Source: Chelydra serpentina (lineage: Eukaryota > Chordata > Testudines > Chelydridae). From it: DNA of 64,000 nucleotides. The DNA is taken from the NCBI GenBank assembly GCA_037349315.1, contig JBAIAC010000006.1, positions 13,613,501-13,677,500 of the forward strand, read 5' to 3'. The notes under the pieces were generated by a model, which saw only the letters and a program-made list of their open reading frames with translations, ran no database searches and was not told the origin of the DNA. Positions 54,141-64,000 of this stretch are shown piece by piece. The first letter of the stretch is position 1. Every line of letters begins with the position of its first letter. The position numbers were made by a program, and so were the translations under genes.

Positions 54141-56529
54141 AAACACACAGGAACTGCTGTCCATTTAGTGCCATTTTTCAAGTGCAGTTGCCTCCCAATG
54201 GAAGTGGCAGGATCCTCACCTATAACTGGATTGGAGAATATTCAGCAGGGAACAAATCTGTGCTAAGAGCACAGCTGTATTCCTGGGAATCAATCCGTTT
54301 ATTTTTTGCTCAGTTACAGTACCTCACTATGGCAACATTTAAAGTGAAATCATTCTGGAACCCAGCAGATATCCGTATATGTGTTTATTTCAACTGTTAC
54401 TTACAAACAAATGCTAAAATTCAGATGAATAAGCTCTGGACTGGCCTTTTGTTCCATCCCTTGTTTTCTTTCTCGTTCATTTGCTGTTCCGGTTTCAGCC
54501 TCCAGAGGGCAATGATCCTCCAAAAGGATGGTACAAAAAAGAAACAGCAGTGGAGCTGAAGCCAGATTTGTTGTTTACCACGCAGTAGGGAAAAAAGAAA
54601 AGAAAAAACAGGGAAGGGAATTCTCTGCAATTGTTCATTTTCTGTGATCATTCCTATGACTAAATATTTGACCATCTCTCCTGGACACAAGATGCCTGAG
54701 GCTAGTAAAATGGAGTAAGGCTGAATGCCATCCAACAACAAGGAAAGAACATGAAATATTCCATCCTGATGATTTAGACATAGATCTACCCCATCTCCCT
54801 AAATAGCATCTTTTTAAAAAATGATAAAAGCATCATGTTCTAAAATCAGGAAGTAAACCTTTCATGCAATCTCCTCAGCAGCTGATTTGCAAGCCAGAAT
54901 TTGTGTATGTGATAGTCAAGCCCAGCACGTTTCTCACACTCAAATTATTCTTTTTGTTTATTTAAACATACACAAACCATTCCTTTGTAAGCTGCTTTAG
55001 GGGAAAAGGGGCCTTGTTCTCCATTGCCTTGCGCCTTCTGACCTCAATTACAACAGTGCAAAGTGGGCATAAAATGCTACCAGATCAGAATGTATGGGTG
55101 TAAATGTCCCCCCAAGGTACATCGTCGCAGAAAATCAAGCCTCAGGATTCCCGTAATTAAGGCCAAGACTTTTAATAGCTTTGGATGCCTCAATTTTGGA
55201 TGTGCACGTTTAAAAGACCTGATTTTCAGCAACGCTGAGCACCTGCCCTCTGAAAATCAGGCCCCTTTCTCAGATTGGGTACTCAAAAACCGAGGCATGC
55301 AAAAGCTTTGGTTACTTAGGAAAATTTTGGCCGGACATCCTCTTCCTTTCTACCAAATTCACTGCTGCTGTACATCACTGCAGAACCAGCCTCGTCAATA
55401 GACGGGAATCTGCTCCCAACACCGGTGTATTGTGTTTGGTGTGTGCCTACTTTCATGCCACCTTTTGTATTTGTAAAAGCCTCCCAATTAATGTTCCCCA
55501 AGCAGCTTCCTTCTCTTCTGTCCAAAAATTCTTCAAGCTCTGCCCATTCCACAAAACACCTGAGCCACGAGATAATACCCCGCTCTGTTCTGCCCCGGGC
55601 CAATTTACACCTTGAAGGCCTGATTCTAGGAGATGATCAACAGGAGCTCAGCATCTTCCAGGATCAGGCTGTTAGATGGATAGTTCAGTGTGTTTAACAT
55701 ATTGTCCAGGCCGATGCACACCGTTGGCCCTCTGTTAATAACAGCAACCACAGTGAAAGAGATGGAAGATGTCTGCATAAAGGCCCGGGTGATTCTGGGT
55801 GCGCTTTGCAGAAGAAGCAATGTTTGAGGCGGGATTTGAAGAGAATCTTGCATGCTGGGCTAAGGAGGGAGCACCCTGCATAGGAGAAGGCATTGAGATG
55901 GGAGTGAGACCAGGAGAAGGGAGACAGGCTTTCTTTGGGGAATGAGGGAAGTGGTAGGAGTGGAAGAGGGAGAAGTAAGACACCACTTTATAAATGGGGG
56001 AAATTAACACTTACATATAGATACAGTGTTGAAGGGATGGGACCTGAGATCTTCAGCACTGAAAGCACAAGCCAGCAGCACTTGAACCAAAGGAGTAACT
56101 CCGTCATCATGTGTAAACGGTAGGTCCTACACCATGGGGTGCCGCATTCCACTAGAGGGCGATATAATCACATGCACTAAGCCAGTGTGTTACAAAAACA
56201 TTCCCTCCAGTCACTGAACTCTGACAGCTAATTAAATCATTAATTTGAAGTTTTTATTGGATCCCATTGTGTGCCCCCTGAGATTTTTGGTTGAATGATT
56301 GCCCTGATTCTGCCAAGACGCTACCGTCCACTATAGAGTTCTGGAACTTTCCTCTAAAGCGTCAGAGACAAGCTCCTGGACTATTCGGAGCACTGCTCTG
56401 ATCCGGTATGGCAATTCCTGTGACTAATTCTACTGAAGTTGATGGGCTACTATTACAATCCAGCTAACTATGATTCAGGGTGATCACAGTTGGCAAAACT
56501 GAGCCCATTCATGATTAACAGATATTCTC
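54141..56529. other. Mostly unassigned; small hairpin at 55217-55263
   Basis: 55217-55263 has 'cctgattttcagcaa' mirrored by 'ctctgaaaatcaggcc'. Frames of up to 125 codons (54182-54559 plus) carry no recognisable domain. No convincing exon. Confidence 0.35.
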
Positions 56530-56832
56530 ACAGCTTTTACTCATGCTAGCACTAGCGGGACTAGAGCAACATAGCTACAGAGCTGTAGCTATGCCAGCAT
56601 AACTGTGTCATGTAGATGCAGCCTGCAGCAATGGAAGGGGTTTTGCTATCACTGTAGGAACTCACCTCCTTGAGTAATGGGAATTAGACTGATGGACGCA
56701 CTGACCTAGCTGCGCCTACAGTGGTGGTTAGGTTGGCATAGTTACAGTGCTCGGGGGGGGCGGGGGGGGGGGTTCACACCTCTGAGCACTGTAGCTGTGT
56801 CAACCTAAATTTTCCATGTGGACCGGGCCTGA
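56530..56832. mobile_element. TIR element fragment cluster, first member
   Basis: Contains 'catagctacagagctgtagc' (a small palindrome), 'ttaggttggcatagttacag' mirrored by 'agctgtgtcaacctaaat', a G-rich run at 56752-56772, and an ending 'gtggaccgggcctgag'. The left limit is uncertain. Non-coding. Confidence 0.5.
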
Positions 56833-56883
56833 GAGAAAGGGAGTGGGACCGCCTTCATCATCCCCAGCAGAATTGTTCACTAA

Positions 56884-57144
56884 TGGTCTACACTAAAAAT
56901 TTAGGCTGACGCAGCCACGTGAAAAATCCACAGCCCTGAGCAAAGTAGTTAAGCCGACCTAACCCCCGGTGTAGACAACAGTAGGTCAGTGGAAGAACTC
57001 TTCTGTCGACCTAGCTACTGTCTCTCAGGGAGGTCGATTACCTATGCCGAGGGGAGAACGCCTCCTGTCAGTGTAGGTGGCGTCTATATTGAAGTTCTAC
57101 AGCAGCGCCGCTGTAACATTTCAAGTGTAGACAAGCCCTTAGTT
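56884..57144. mobile_element. TIR element, second member of the cluster
   Basis: 'tggtctacactaaaaattta' at the left and 'tcaagtgtagacaagccctt' at the right are inverted repeats. The interior has 'ctgtcgacctagctactgtc' and related GTCGAC words also found at 19387-19882. Confidence 0.6.
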
Positions 57145-57293
57145 CCAACTACAGAAACATCAGTTACACTCGTGCAAACCCTTTGAAGGCAACGCGGTTG
57201 GAACTGAGGGCCCAGTTCAGCCTGAAAAACCTGCAAACCAAATCTGGGATCATGCACCAGACGGAAAGAACCCAGCTTAACAAATTCCAGACT

Positions 57294-57550
57294 GAGGCTA
57301 TGTCTACACACAGAAGTTGTACTACTTTTAACTATGCTGCAGCACATCCTCCATAGTGTGGAATGAGGGTATATGGGTATAGATGATCTTCTGGAAGGGG
57401 AATAAGCTCTACTGGTATAAGAGATCTTGATACCACTATAATATCCGCACTAGGGCTCCTACCAGTATAACTATAGTGGTAAAAAAAAAATAACATCCTT
57501 AACTGATGTAGCCCTACCAGTACAAAATCAGTGTGTAGACCAGGCCTGAG
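57294..57550. mobile_element. TIR element, third member of the cluster, 257 bp
   Basis: The left end 'tgaggctatgtctacacac' and right end 'gtgtgtagaccaggcctgag' are inverted repeats. The interior holds 'taccagtataactatagtgg' and 'ctactggtataagaga', also inverted. Non-coding. Target duplication not clear (a shared TGAG overlaps the ends). Confidence 0.68.
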
Positions 57551-58856
57551 TTTGGAGGTTTGGCAGAAGAAAGAAACTCATCTTTTTAATTTTAATGTGA
57601 GTGTATTTGATATTGAAATAATCAAAACACAGGAAACCAGGAATATGGAATTTTTATAGAGTTGCTTTTCAGAGCAGACCTGTAGTTTAAAAGGTTTTAC
57701 ACTGAACAAGGAAAACAAAAATATCAGGTATTATAGAGTTGCAACAAGGTTGTTTTCAGAACAACCTTGCCTTTGGGGATTTTCTAAACACCGAGTGATC
57801 TGGGGTTTTTGTTTGTTTTCCACCTTAATGTTGCATTAATACTAGATTTGGGCATTTGATTTCCCTGCTTTTTTGTTTGTTTGTGTTTTTAACAGAAAAA
57901 GATAAAAAACCAAGGTTTTAGAAAGAAGAGCAAAGCTTGTCAGTTCCTTAATCTGAGCTATTCAGCTTGATTCCCTCAGAATCCAGTCGTCCTTAACCAA
58001 AAGTCTGAAAACATAATATTCTGTTTAACCTGCTCAAACTCCTTACAGTGGTTTAAGCTACTTAATATCCAGATCCAGTTCAAATCAGTTCAAAAGCTAA
58101 AGAACGTCAGAGCGACTGAACGTTAGAAATTGCTCTAGCTTTGAACTGATCTAAAAAATAAAGTAAATTTCAACTAATGGAATTTAAACACTGTTGACTC
58201 TAAATCTAAAGAAATGACTTTTTTCCAAATAGGATTGAATTATAAATCTCAAAGAGATTTACAAAATAGAGCCACATTGGAAGGAAATTGGTACAGCAGC
58301 TTTAAAATTATTAACATACAGAAAATCCATCCTTACATGAGAGCATCTTTTACAGATTCTTCCTGGATATGCATTTTTTTAATTACAAAATTTCTAATGC
58401 CTCTGTAGCAAAATTGTCTTGAATTTCATGTCTCAAGGAGCTCTATAAAATAAGATAAATGTTAAGTTCCTAGCTTCAGACAATTGATCTGAGTGCAAAA
58501 TTTCTGATATATATAGTAGGAATGTATGGATTTTTTTTGTGCTCACTTATCACCAGGCCATTAAACCTGTTTTGTTTTGCTTTCGGTTTACACACACACG
58601 CATATGCACTGAGATGAGATCAAGCATGCAAAAATTTCAGCCGCAAAGAGACTTGTTTTTTAAAAGATCTGAGGATCTGAGAAAAGGGTTTAGAATGGAA
58701 GCTGAAAATCAGTCTAATTATTCCCTACACTACTCACACCGCATGCAATATCTCTGTCAGGATTCAGTGGCAATCTGGAAAATGCAATTGTAATGTGAGT
58801 TAAGGGGGCTGTACGAGACAGCATAAGGGGACATAGAAAACAGCACACGCTGGAAT
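57551..58856. other. No feature recognised
   Basis: AT-rich unassigned DNA. Longest frame 84 codons, no motif. Confidence 0.35.
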
Positions 58857-59228
58857 TAGAGCTGGTCAGGAATTCATTGAACCTGAATTTTCATCAAATC
58901 AGAGGCAGGGTTCTGTCAGAAACCTGTCTGGTTTCCTGGCAGGCTATCTGGGGACCCCAGATTCTATGGCACGTTGCTAGGGCTTTCAGACTTCTTGCCA
59001 TGTACTTGGGAGCTGGGAGGCCCTGGGAACCCTGGTTCTAGCCTGTCCTGGGGAGTGTATTTTGTTTTCGAATCACCTTGCATCTGTGTTTCTAAAATGA
59101 TTTTTTTTTTTAATTTCCAGTTTGTTGGTAATTTTGACAAATGTGGTTTCAGCCCAGATCAGAACAAAACCAGATTCTGGAATATTGCAATTCCCACAAA
59201 CTGGAAATCCCGTGTCTCGGCCAGCTCT
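58857..59228. mobile_element. TIR element with AGAGCTGG ends, 372 bp
   Basis: The left end 'tagagctggtcaggaatt' and right end 'gtctcggccagctct' are inverted repeats. Flanks 'gctggaat' and 'gcttggaa' resemble each other with a one-base shift, so an 8-bp duplication is possible only. Non-coding; related half-elements lie at 24590 and 26125. Confidence 0.58.
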
Positions 59229-59712
59229 GCTTGGAAACTGGACACATGATGAAGGAAAAATATAGAAGATGCACAACAGGGCAGAGCATGCTGCATTCTT
59301 GATGTACCTGATCTTTCCTTGATCTGGAAGGACATTTTCTAGGAGTCTCTATTCAGTCTCTGGCCTGTCCATTGAAATTGCCAACAAGCATGCTAGAGAC
59401 TGTAAAACAACACACCACTAGTAAGGAACACCTGTCATCGGTGCACAGTAAGAAACAAAATGTTCATGTCAGAATTTGTCACTGTCTAAAGAACAGGACT
59501 TTATTTCCGCTGTCGAAATAGCACTGGAGGGCATTAGAACAGCAGCTTGTCATCTAACTGGCTACGGAAACTGATTAAAGATCAAACTTTTCATAAAAAC
59601 TAATTAACTAAATTTAGTGCTGGTCAAAGGGGCTGACAATGGAAATGTCCTCTCTTTATCCACAGATCAGGTATGACACAGTGAACTGCAACGCAAGCTT
59701 CCCCACTCTGCC

Positions 59713-60225
59713 TAGGGTTGCCAACCCTCTAGGCAGAGGCACCGACGCCGTGGATGCTCCAGGGTTGGAGCATCCATGGGGAAAAAATGGTGGGTGCTGA
59801 ACATCTACTGGCAGCTCCCCGCCAGCCCCCTCCACAGCGATTCCTGCCTGCCAGCGGGCCCCACAAATCAGCGCCTCCCTTCTCCCTCCCCACACCTCCG
59901 GCCCGCCGCAATCAGCTGTTTCGTGCCGTGTTGGGACGGGGGAGGAGCAAAGACTTGGCGTTCTTTGGGGAGGGGGTGCAACTGGGTAGGAAGGGGCAGG
60001 GCGGGGTGGAGTGGGGTGGGAAGAGGTGGATGGGGGTGGGGCCTCGGGAGAAGGGGTGGAGTGGGGGTGGGGCCTGGGGCAGAGCCGGGGGTCGAGCACC
60101 CCCTGGCAGTTTGAAAAGTCAGCACCTGTGCCTCCAGGATTGTCCTAGAGTCGCCAAGAATTAAAGATGAATCTTTAACTAAAGATTATATCATGTGATG
60201 AAACCTCCAGGAATATGTCTGCCTC
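59713..60225. mobile_element. hAT-type miniature element (family of 13288-13409), carrying a nested insertion
   Basis: The left end 'tagggttgccaaccct' is at 59713. After the nested element at 59734-60130 it resumes 'ccaggattgtcctagagtcg' and continues 'atatcatgtgatgaaacctc' and 'ccaggaatatgtctg', matching 13288-13409 in order. The right terminus is eroded after about 60220. Confidence 0.75.
59734..60130. mobile_element. Non-autonomous hAT-type element, 397 bp, nested
   Basis: Ends 'cagaggcaccgacgccg' and 'aaaagtcagcacctgtg' are inverted repeats. Flanks 'cctctagg' (59726-59733) and 'cctccagg' (60131-60138) form an 8-bp duplication with one mismatch. The interior is GC-rich; frames of 85-147 codons in it are low-complexity proline/glycine text with no domain. 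Confidence 0.85.
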
Positions 60226-61920
60226 AACAATGTTCTTCAGACCTGATCTGTAGGAACCCCATTCGGGACTGTGCTTTGAGATGATCTTGGTCTCATAGAA
60301 ATCTGCACAAGCATAAGCTAGGTTTAATGAGTGCAGGATTCACTCCTCACCATGCCAGAGGACTCAGCCTTATCTATCTTCAGGCTTTGTATTGACACCC
60401 ATCACCATGGTATCCGAGCACCTTCCATGTTAATAGACAATCATCATGAACTCCCTAATAGTTTTCATAATATGTTCAGTTCTTCTCCCTTCCCGGGTTG
60501 GGGAAGGATTGTTGTTGTTTTTGCTCATTACATTCTTCATTCCAAAACGTTTATAAGGCTGAAAACATGCTCCACAAAAAAGTTCCTGGCTAAAACAGCA
60601 AGTCCAGCTTTCGCTAGCTTCAGTAGACTCTGCGCATTAGCTCACTAAAAAAAGCAACTCGTGTCTAAACAGGAGTCATAGTCCTCGTTTGTTATTGCTG
60701 GTGGTGCTATACTTCACAGTGAGTGAAAGTCTATGCACAAATCACCAGGATCAAAGGGGACTAATTCATCAAACTTTGCTGGTTCATCACCGGATGGCGT
60801 AGAAGTATCCTCAAGACATTTCCAGCTCACTATTGCTAATGATTTTCAAAACACAAACGTGCCAAGTGCCTGACTCATGTCAGACTGAAACCATTTACTG
60901 ACGACAGGGCTCATCTGTAATACAGCAAAGCTTCAGAGAATTTTTTCCTAATTGCCTGCATGAAACTGATCAAAAGTTCCTTCAGATCTTATTGAATCCA
61001 AACTATGGGCTTTCTGTTCACAAGCTGAACTCTGACAGCAGATGTCAAGATATGTAAATTGGGTTGCAACAATCACGTCTATGTCTTAATTAGGGAATCT
61101 CTGGTGCTTGCTGTAGGTAATAAGGTCTCAGAACAATTCCAGAACGTTGGGATCAATTTTAATTTAAACCAAGGCTGCCAATGTCTTCTTTAGTGTGGTT
61201 TGATTAGGACTAATGTTAAGCTATATAGGATTTTGATAGTGGTGACAAATGACTTTAGACCACAAAGCTTGTTGAAATCTACAAGCACCTAGAAGGCTGG
61301 TAATACTGGCTCTAGTACATATTTCTTTTCATTTTCAGAAGAATATTGAAATTGCTTCTTTAAGTGTTGTGGAAGTCGGTAGAGGGAATTTGGATGCAGG
61401 CCTCTATATGAGCAAGAGTCAGGCTAACTCTAGCTGTAATAACGCGAGATTTGTAGAAGCAGGGCTCACGTCAGAAGCGGATGAAAAGGCAGCAGACCCC
61501 TCAGTGTAAACCAGTTGCCTGAAATCTCAGGATTAGTGAGTTAAAATCCTGGGATTTCAAGAGGGAAAGTTACCCCGGGATCCTGGATAAGCATTCCCTT
61601 CTCTTAACACACTTGCTGGGGAATGATATGAATGAGTCACACCAATTGAACACACTTCCAGTTAGCACTGTGCTCAGTTTATCTTGTTGGTCATAGACAC
61701 TCCAGCTGTCCCAAGCACATTTTTTTCTCTCAGCTGCACGGCTCCCAGCAGAGACCACATGCAATCCTGTACTACAAAAAAGGACACAGTATCAACACCA
61801 AACACCTGCTAGTAGCATTGGAGAGCAAATTCAGAGCATGACTGAAATGCTAGTGCATATGTAGCATTGCTTGAAAACTCACTGCAAACATTCAATGCAA
61901 GCTTCTCCTCGTCATCGAAA
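60226..61920. other. No feature recognised
   Basis: Unassigned. Longest frame 105 codons (60331-60648 plus), no domain, no exon-like boundaries. Confidence 0.35.
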
Positions 61921-64000
61921 CTCTATTGCTGGGAGAGCAATACAGCAGTGCACAGACAATCTAGGAAGTTTTTGGAAAGTGTAGGGGACAATTTCCTGGT
62001 GCAACTGCTGGAGGAACCAACTAGGGTTCTTCTTGACCTGCTGCTCACAAACAGGGAAGAATTAGTAGGGGAAGCAAAAGTGGATGGGAACCTGGGAGGC
62101 AGTGACCATGAGATGGTCGAGTTCAGGATCCTGACCCAAGGAAGAAAGGAGAGCAGCAGAATACGGACCCTGGACTTCAGAAAAGCAGACTTTGATTCCC
62201 TCAGGGAACTGATGGGCAGGATCCCCTGGAAGAATAACATGAGGGGGAAAGGAGTCCAGGAGAGCTGGCTGCATTTTAAAGAATCCTTATTGAGGTTGCA
62301 GGAACAAACCATCCCGATGTGTAGAATGAATAGTAAACATGGCAGGTGACCAGCTTGTCTTAACAGTGAAATCCTTGCTGATTTTAAACACAAAAAAGAA
62401 ACTTACAAGAAGTGGAAGATTGGACAAATGACCAGGGAGGAGTATAAAAATATTGCTCAGGCATGCAGGAGTGAAATCAGGAAGGCCAAATCACACTTGG
62501 AGTTGCAGCTAGCAAGAGATGTTAAGAGTAACACAAAGGGTTTCTTCAGATATGCTAGCAACAAGAAGAAGGTCAAGGAAAGTGTGGGCCCCTTACTGAA
62601 TGGGGGAAGCAACCTAGTGACAGAGGATGTGGAAAAAGCTAATGTACTCAATGCTTTTTTTGCCTCTGTCTTCACGATGGGCTGCATCCGAGGGTGCTAA
62701 CGGAGTTGGTGGATGTGATTTCACAGCCATTGGCCGTTATCTTTGAAAACTCATGGTGATCGGGGGAGGTCCCTGATGACTGGAAAAAGGCTAATGTAGT
62801 GCCCATCTTTAAAAAAGGGAAGAAGGAGGATCCGGGACTAGAGGCCAGTCAGTCCCTCACCTCAGTCCCTGGAAAAATCATGGAGCAGGTCCTCAAGGAT
62901 TCAATTTTGAAGCACTTAGAGAAGAGGAAAGTGATCAGGAACAGTCAGCATGGATTCACCAAGGGCAAGTCATGCTTGACTAACCTAATTGCCTTCTATA
63001 ATGAGATAACTGGCTCTGTGGATGTGGGGAAAGCAGTGGTCATGTTATTCCTTGATGTTAGCTAAGCTTTTGATACGGTCTCCCACAGTATTCTTGCCAG
63101 CAAGTTAAAGAAGTATGGGCTGGATGAATGGACGGTAAGGTGAATAGAAAACTGGATAGATGGTCGGGCTCAATGGGTAGTGATCAATGGCTCCATGTCT
63201 AGTTGGCAGCTGCTATCAAATGGAGTGCCCCAAGGGTTGCTGCTGGGGCTGGTTTTGTTCAATATCTTCATTAATGATCTGGAGGATGGTGTGGACTGCA
63301 CCCTTAGCAAGTTTGCAGATGACACTAAACTGGGAGGAGTGGTTGATACGCTGGAGGATAGGGATAGGATACAGGGGGACCTAGACAAATTAGAGGATTG
63401 GGCCAAAAGAAATCTGATGAGTTTCAACAAGGACAAGTGCAGAGTCCTGCACTTAGGACGGAAGAATCCCATGCACTGCTACAGACTAGGGACTGAGTGG
63501 TTAGGCAGAAGTTCTGCAGAAAAGGACGTAGGGGACAAGAAGCTGGATATGAGTCAACAGTGTGCCCTTGTTGCCAAGCAGGCAAATGGCATTTTGGGCT
63601 GTATAATTAGGGGCATTGCCAGCAGTTCAGGGGATGTGATCATTCCCCTCTATTCGACATTAGTGAGGCCTCATCTGGAGTATTGTGTCCAGTTTTGGGC
63701 CCCACACTACAAGAAGGATGTGGATAAATTGGAAAAAGTCCAGCGGAGGGCAACAAAAATGATTAGGGGGCTGGAGCACATGACTTATGAGGAGAGGCTG
63801 AGGGAACTGGGATTGTTTAGTCTGCAGAAGAGGAGAATGAAGGGGGATTTGATAGCTGCTTTCAACTACCTGAAAGGGGGTTCCAAACAGGATGGCGCTA
63901 GACTGTTCTCAGTGGTAACAGATGACAGAACAAGGAGTAATGGTCTCAAGTTGCAGAGGGGGAGGTTTAGGTTGGATATTAGGAAAAACTTTTTCACTAG
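61921..64000 (+). mobile_element. CR1 LINE, plus strand, running past the window end
   Basis: Begins abruptly in the endonuclease ('[18 protein letters not shown]' at 61926) and continues through the linker, RT and C-terminal region to the window edge, with the closest resemblance to the 38292 copy. Defects: a stop at 62347-62349, an internal deletion at about 62683 (the text jumps from 'FFASVFT' to 'MGCIRGC'), further frame breaks at 62799-63065 and a damaged frame at 63062. Part of the catalytic region reads '[18 protein letters not shown]' in one frame near 63304-63357. The 3' end and tail lie outside. Confidence 0.93.
61926..62700 (+). pseudogene. CR1 ORF2 endonuclease end and linker remnant
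   Basis: Frames 61867-62349 and 62428-62700 encode '[20 protein letters not shown]', '[20 protein letters not shown]' and '[20 protein letters not shown]', then '[20 protein letters not shown]'. The '[14 protein letters not shown]' stretch is the piece missing from the 38292 copy. A stop at 62347 and the deletion at 62683 interrupt it. Confidence 0.87.

Noticed and set aside
59656..60164. 136-147-codon frames on both strands
   Set aside because: GC-rich interior of the nested hAT-type element; no domain and symmetrical open frames.

Overview
The window looks like vertebrate, most likely turtle (Testudines), intergenic or intronic DNA that is almost entirely a graveyard of transposable elements. 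I find no convincing host exon, no rRNA or functional tRNA gene, no CRISPR array and no prokaryotic-type operon. The turtle (less likely crocodilian) assignment is inference. It rests on many CR1 LINE copies from several subfamilies, on a tRNA-headed SINE at 48221-48399 whose tail matches the CR1 3' end, and on many short terminal-inverted-repeat (TIR) elements that I associate with turtle genomes. No database search was possible.

Layout. 1-3900: mostly unassigned sequence with old fragments (CR1 tail, MIR-like SINE, palindromic mini-element, a TIR element at 1950-2100, a tRNA-like SINE head). 3924-7320: a minus-strand CR1 split by a Tigger/pogo-like element (4790-5825, TA duplication). 7590-10096: the ruined ORF of an R2/NeSL-type LINE, cut off by CR1 pieces (10097-11340). 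11984-16115: two more CR1 copies, the second split by a hAT-type element (13898-14822) with an 8-bp target duplication. 16156-26740: a dense field of miniature TIR elements, hairpins, MIR-like SINEs and microsatellites. 28142-33265: further TIR elements, a CR1 fragment and an LTR-like repeat.

33870-36541: two hAT-type insertions 38 bp apart. One is a 200-bp miniature element. The other is a 2434-bp element that still carries pieces of a transposase with an N-terminal zinc-finger region and a C-terminal hAT dimerisation region, but has lost its catalytic core. 38292-41076: the best preserved mobile element, a 5'-truncated CR1 with a 668-codon uninterrupted reverse transcriptase frame and one frameshifting deletion. 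42103-43020: a hAT-type element with a perfect 8-bp duplication. 43024-44262: LTR-like pieces. 49040-51245: an old CR1 split by a 596-bp solo LTR. 56530-60225: a cluster of TIR elements, including a nested pair. 61921-64000: a plus-strand CR1 running off the window.

No genes act together here. What the window mainly offers is a layered insertion record (element inside element, with target duplications) that allows relative dating, plus several strong hairpins. I do not see evidence for a new multi-gene biological system.
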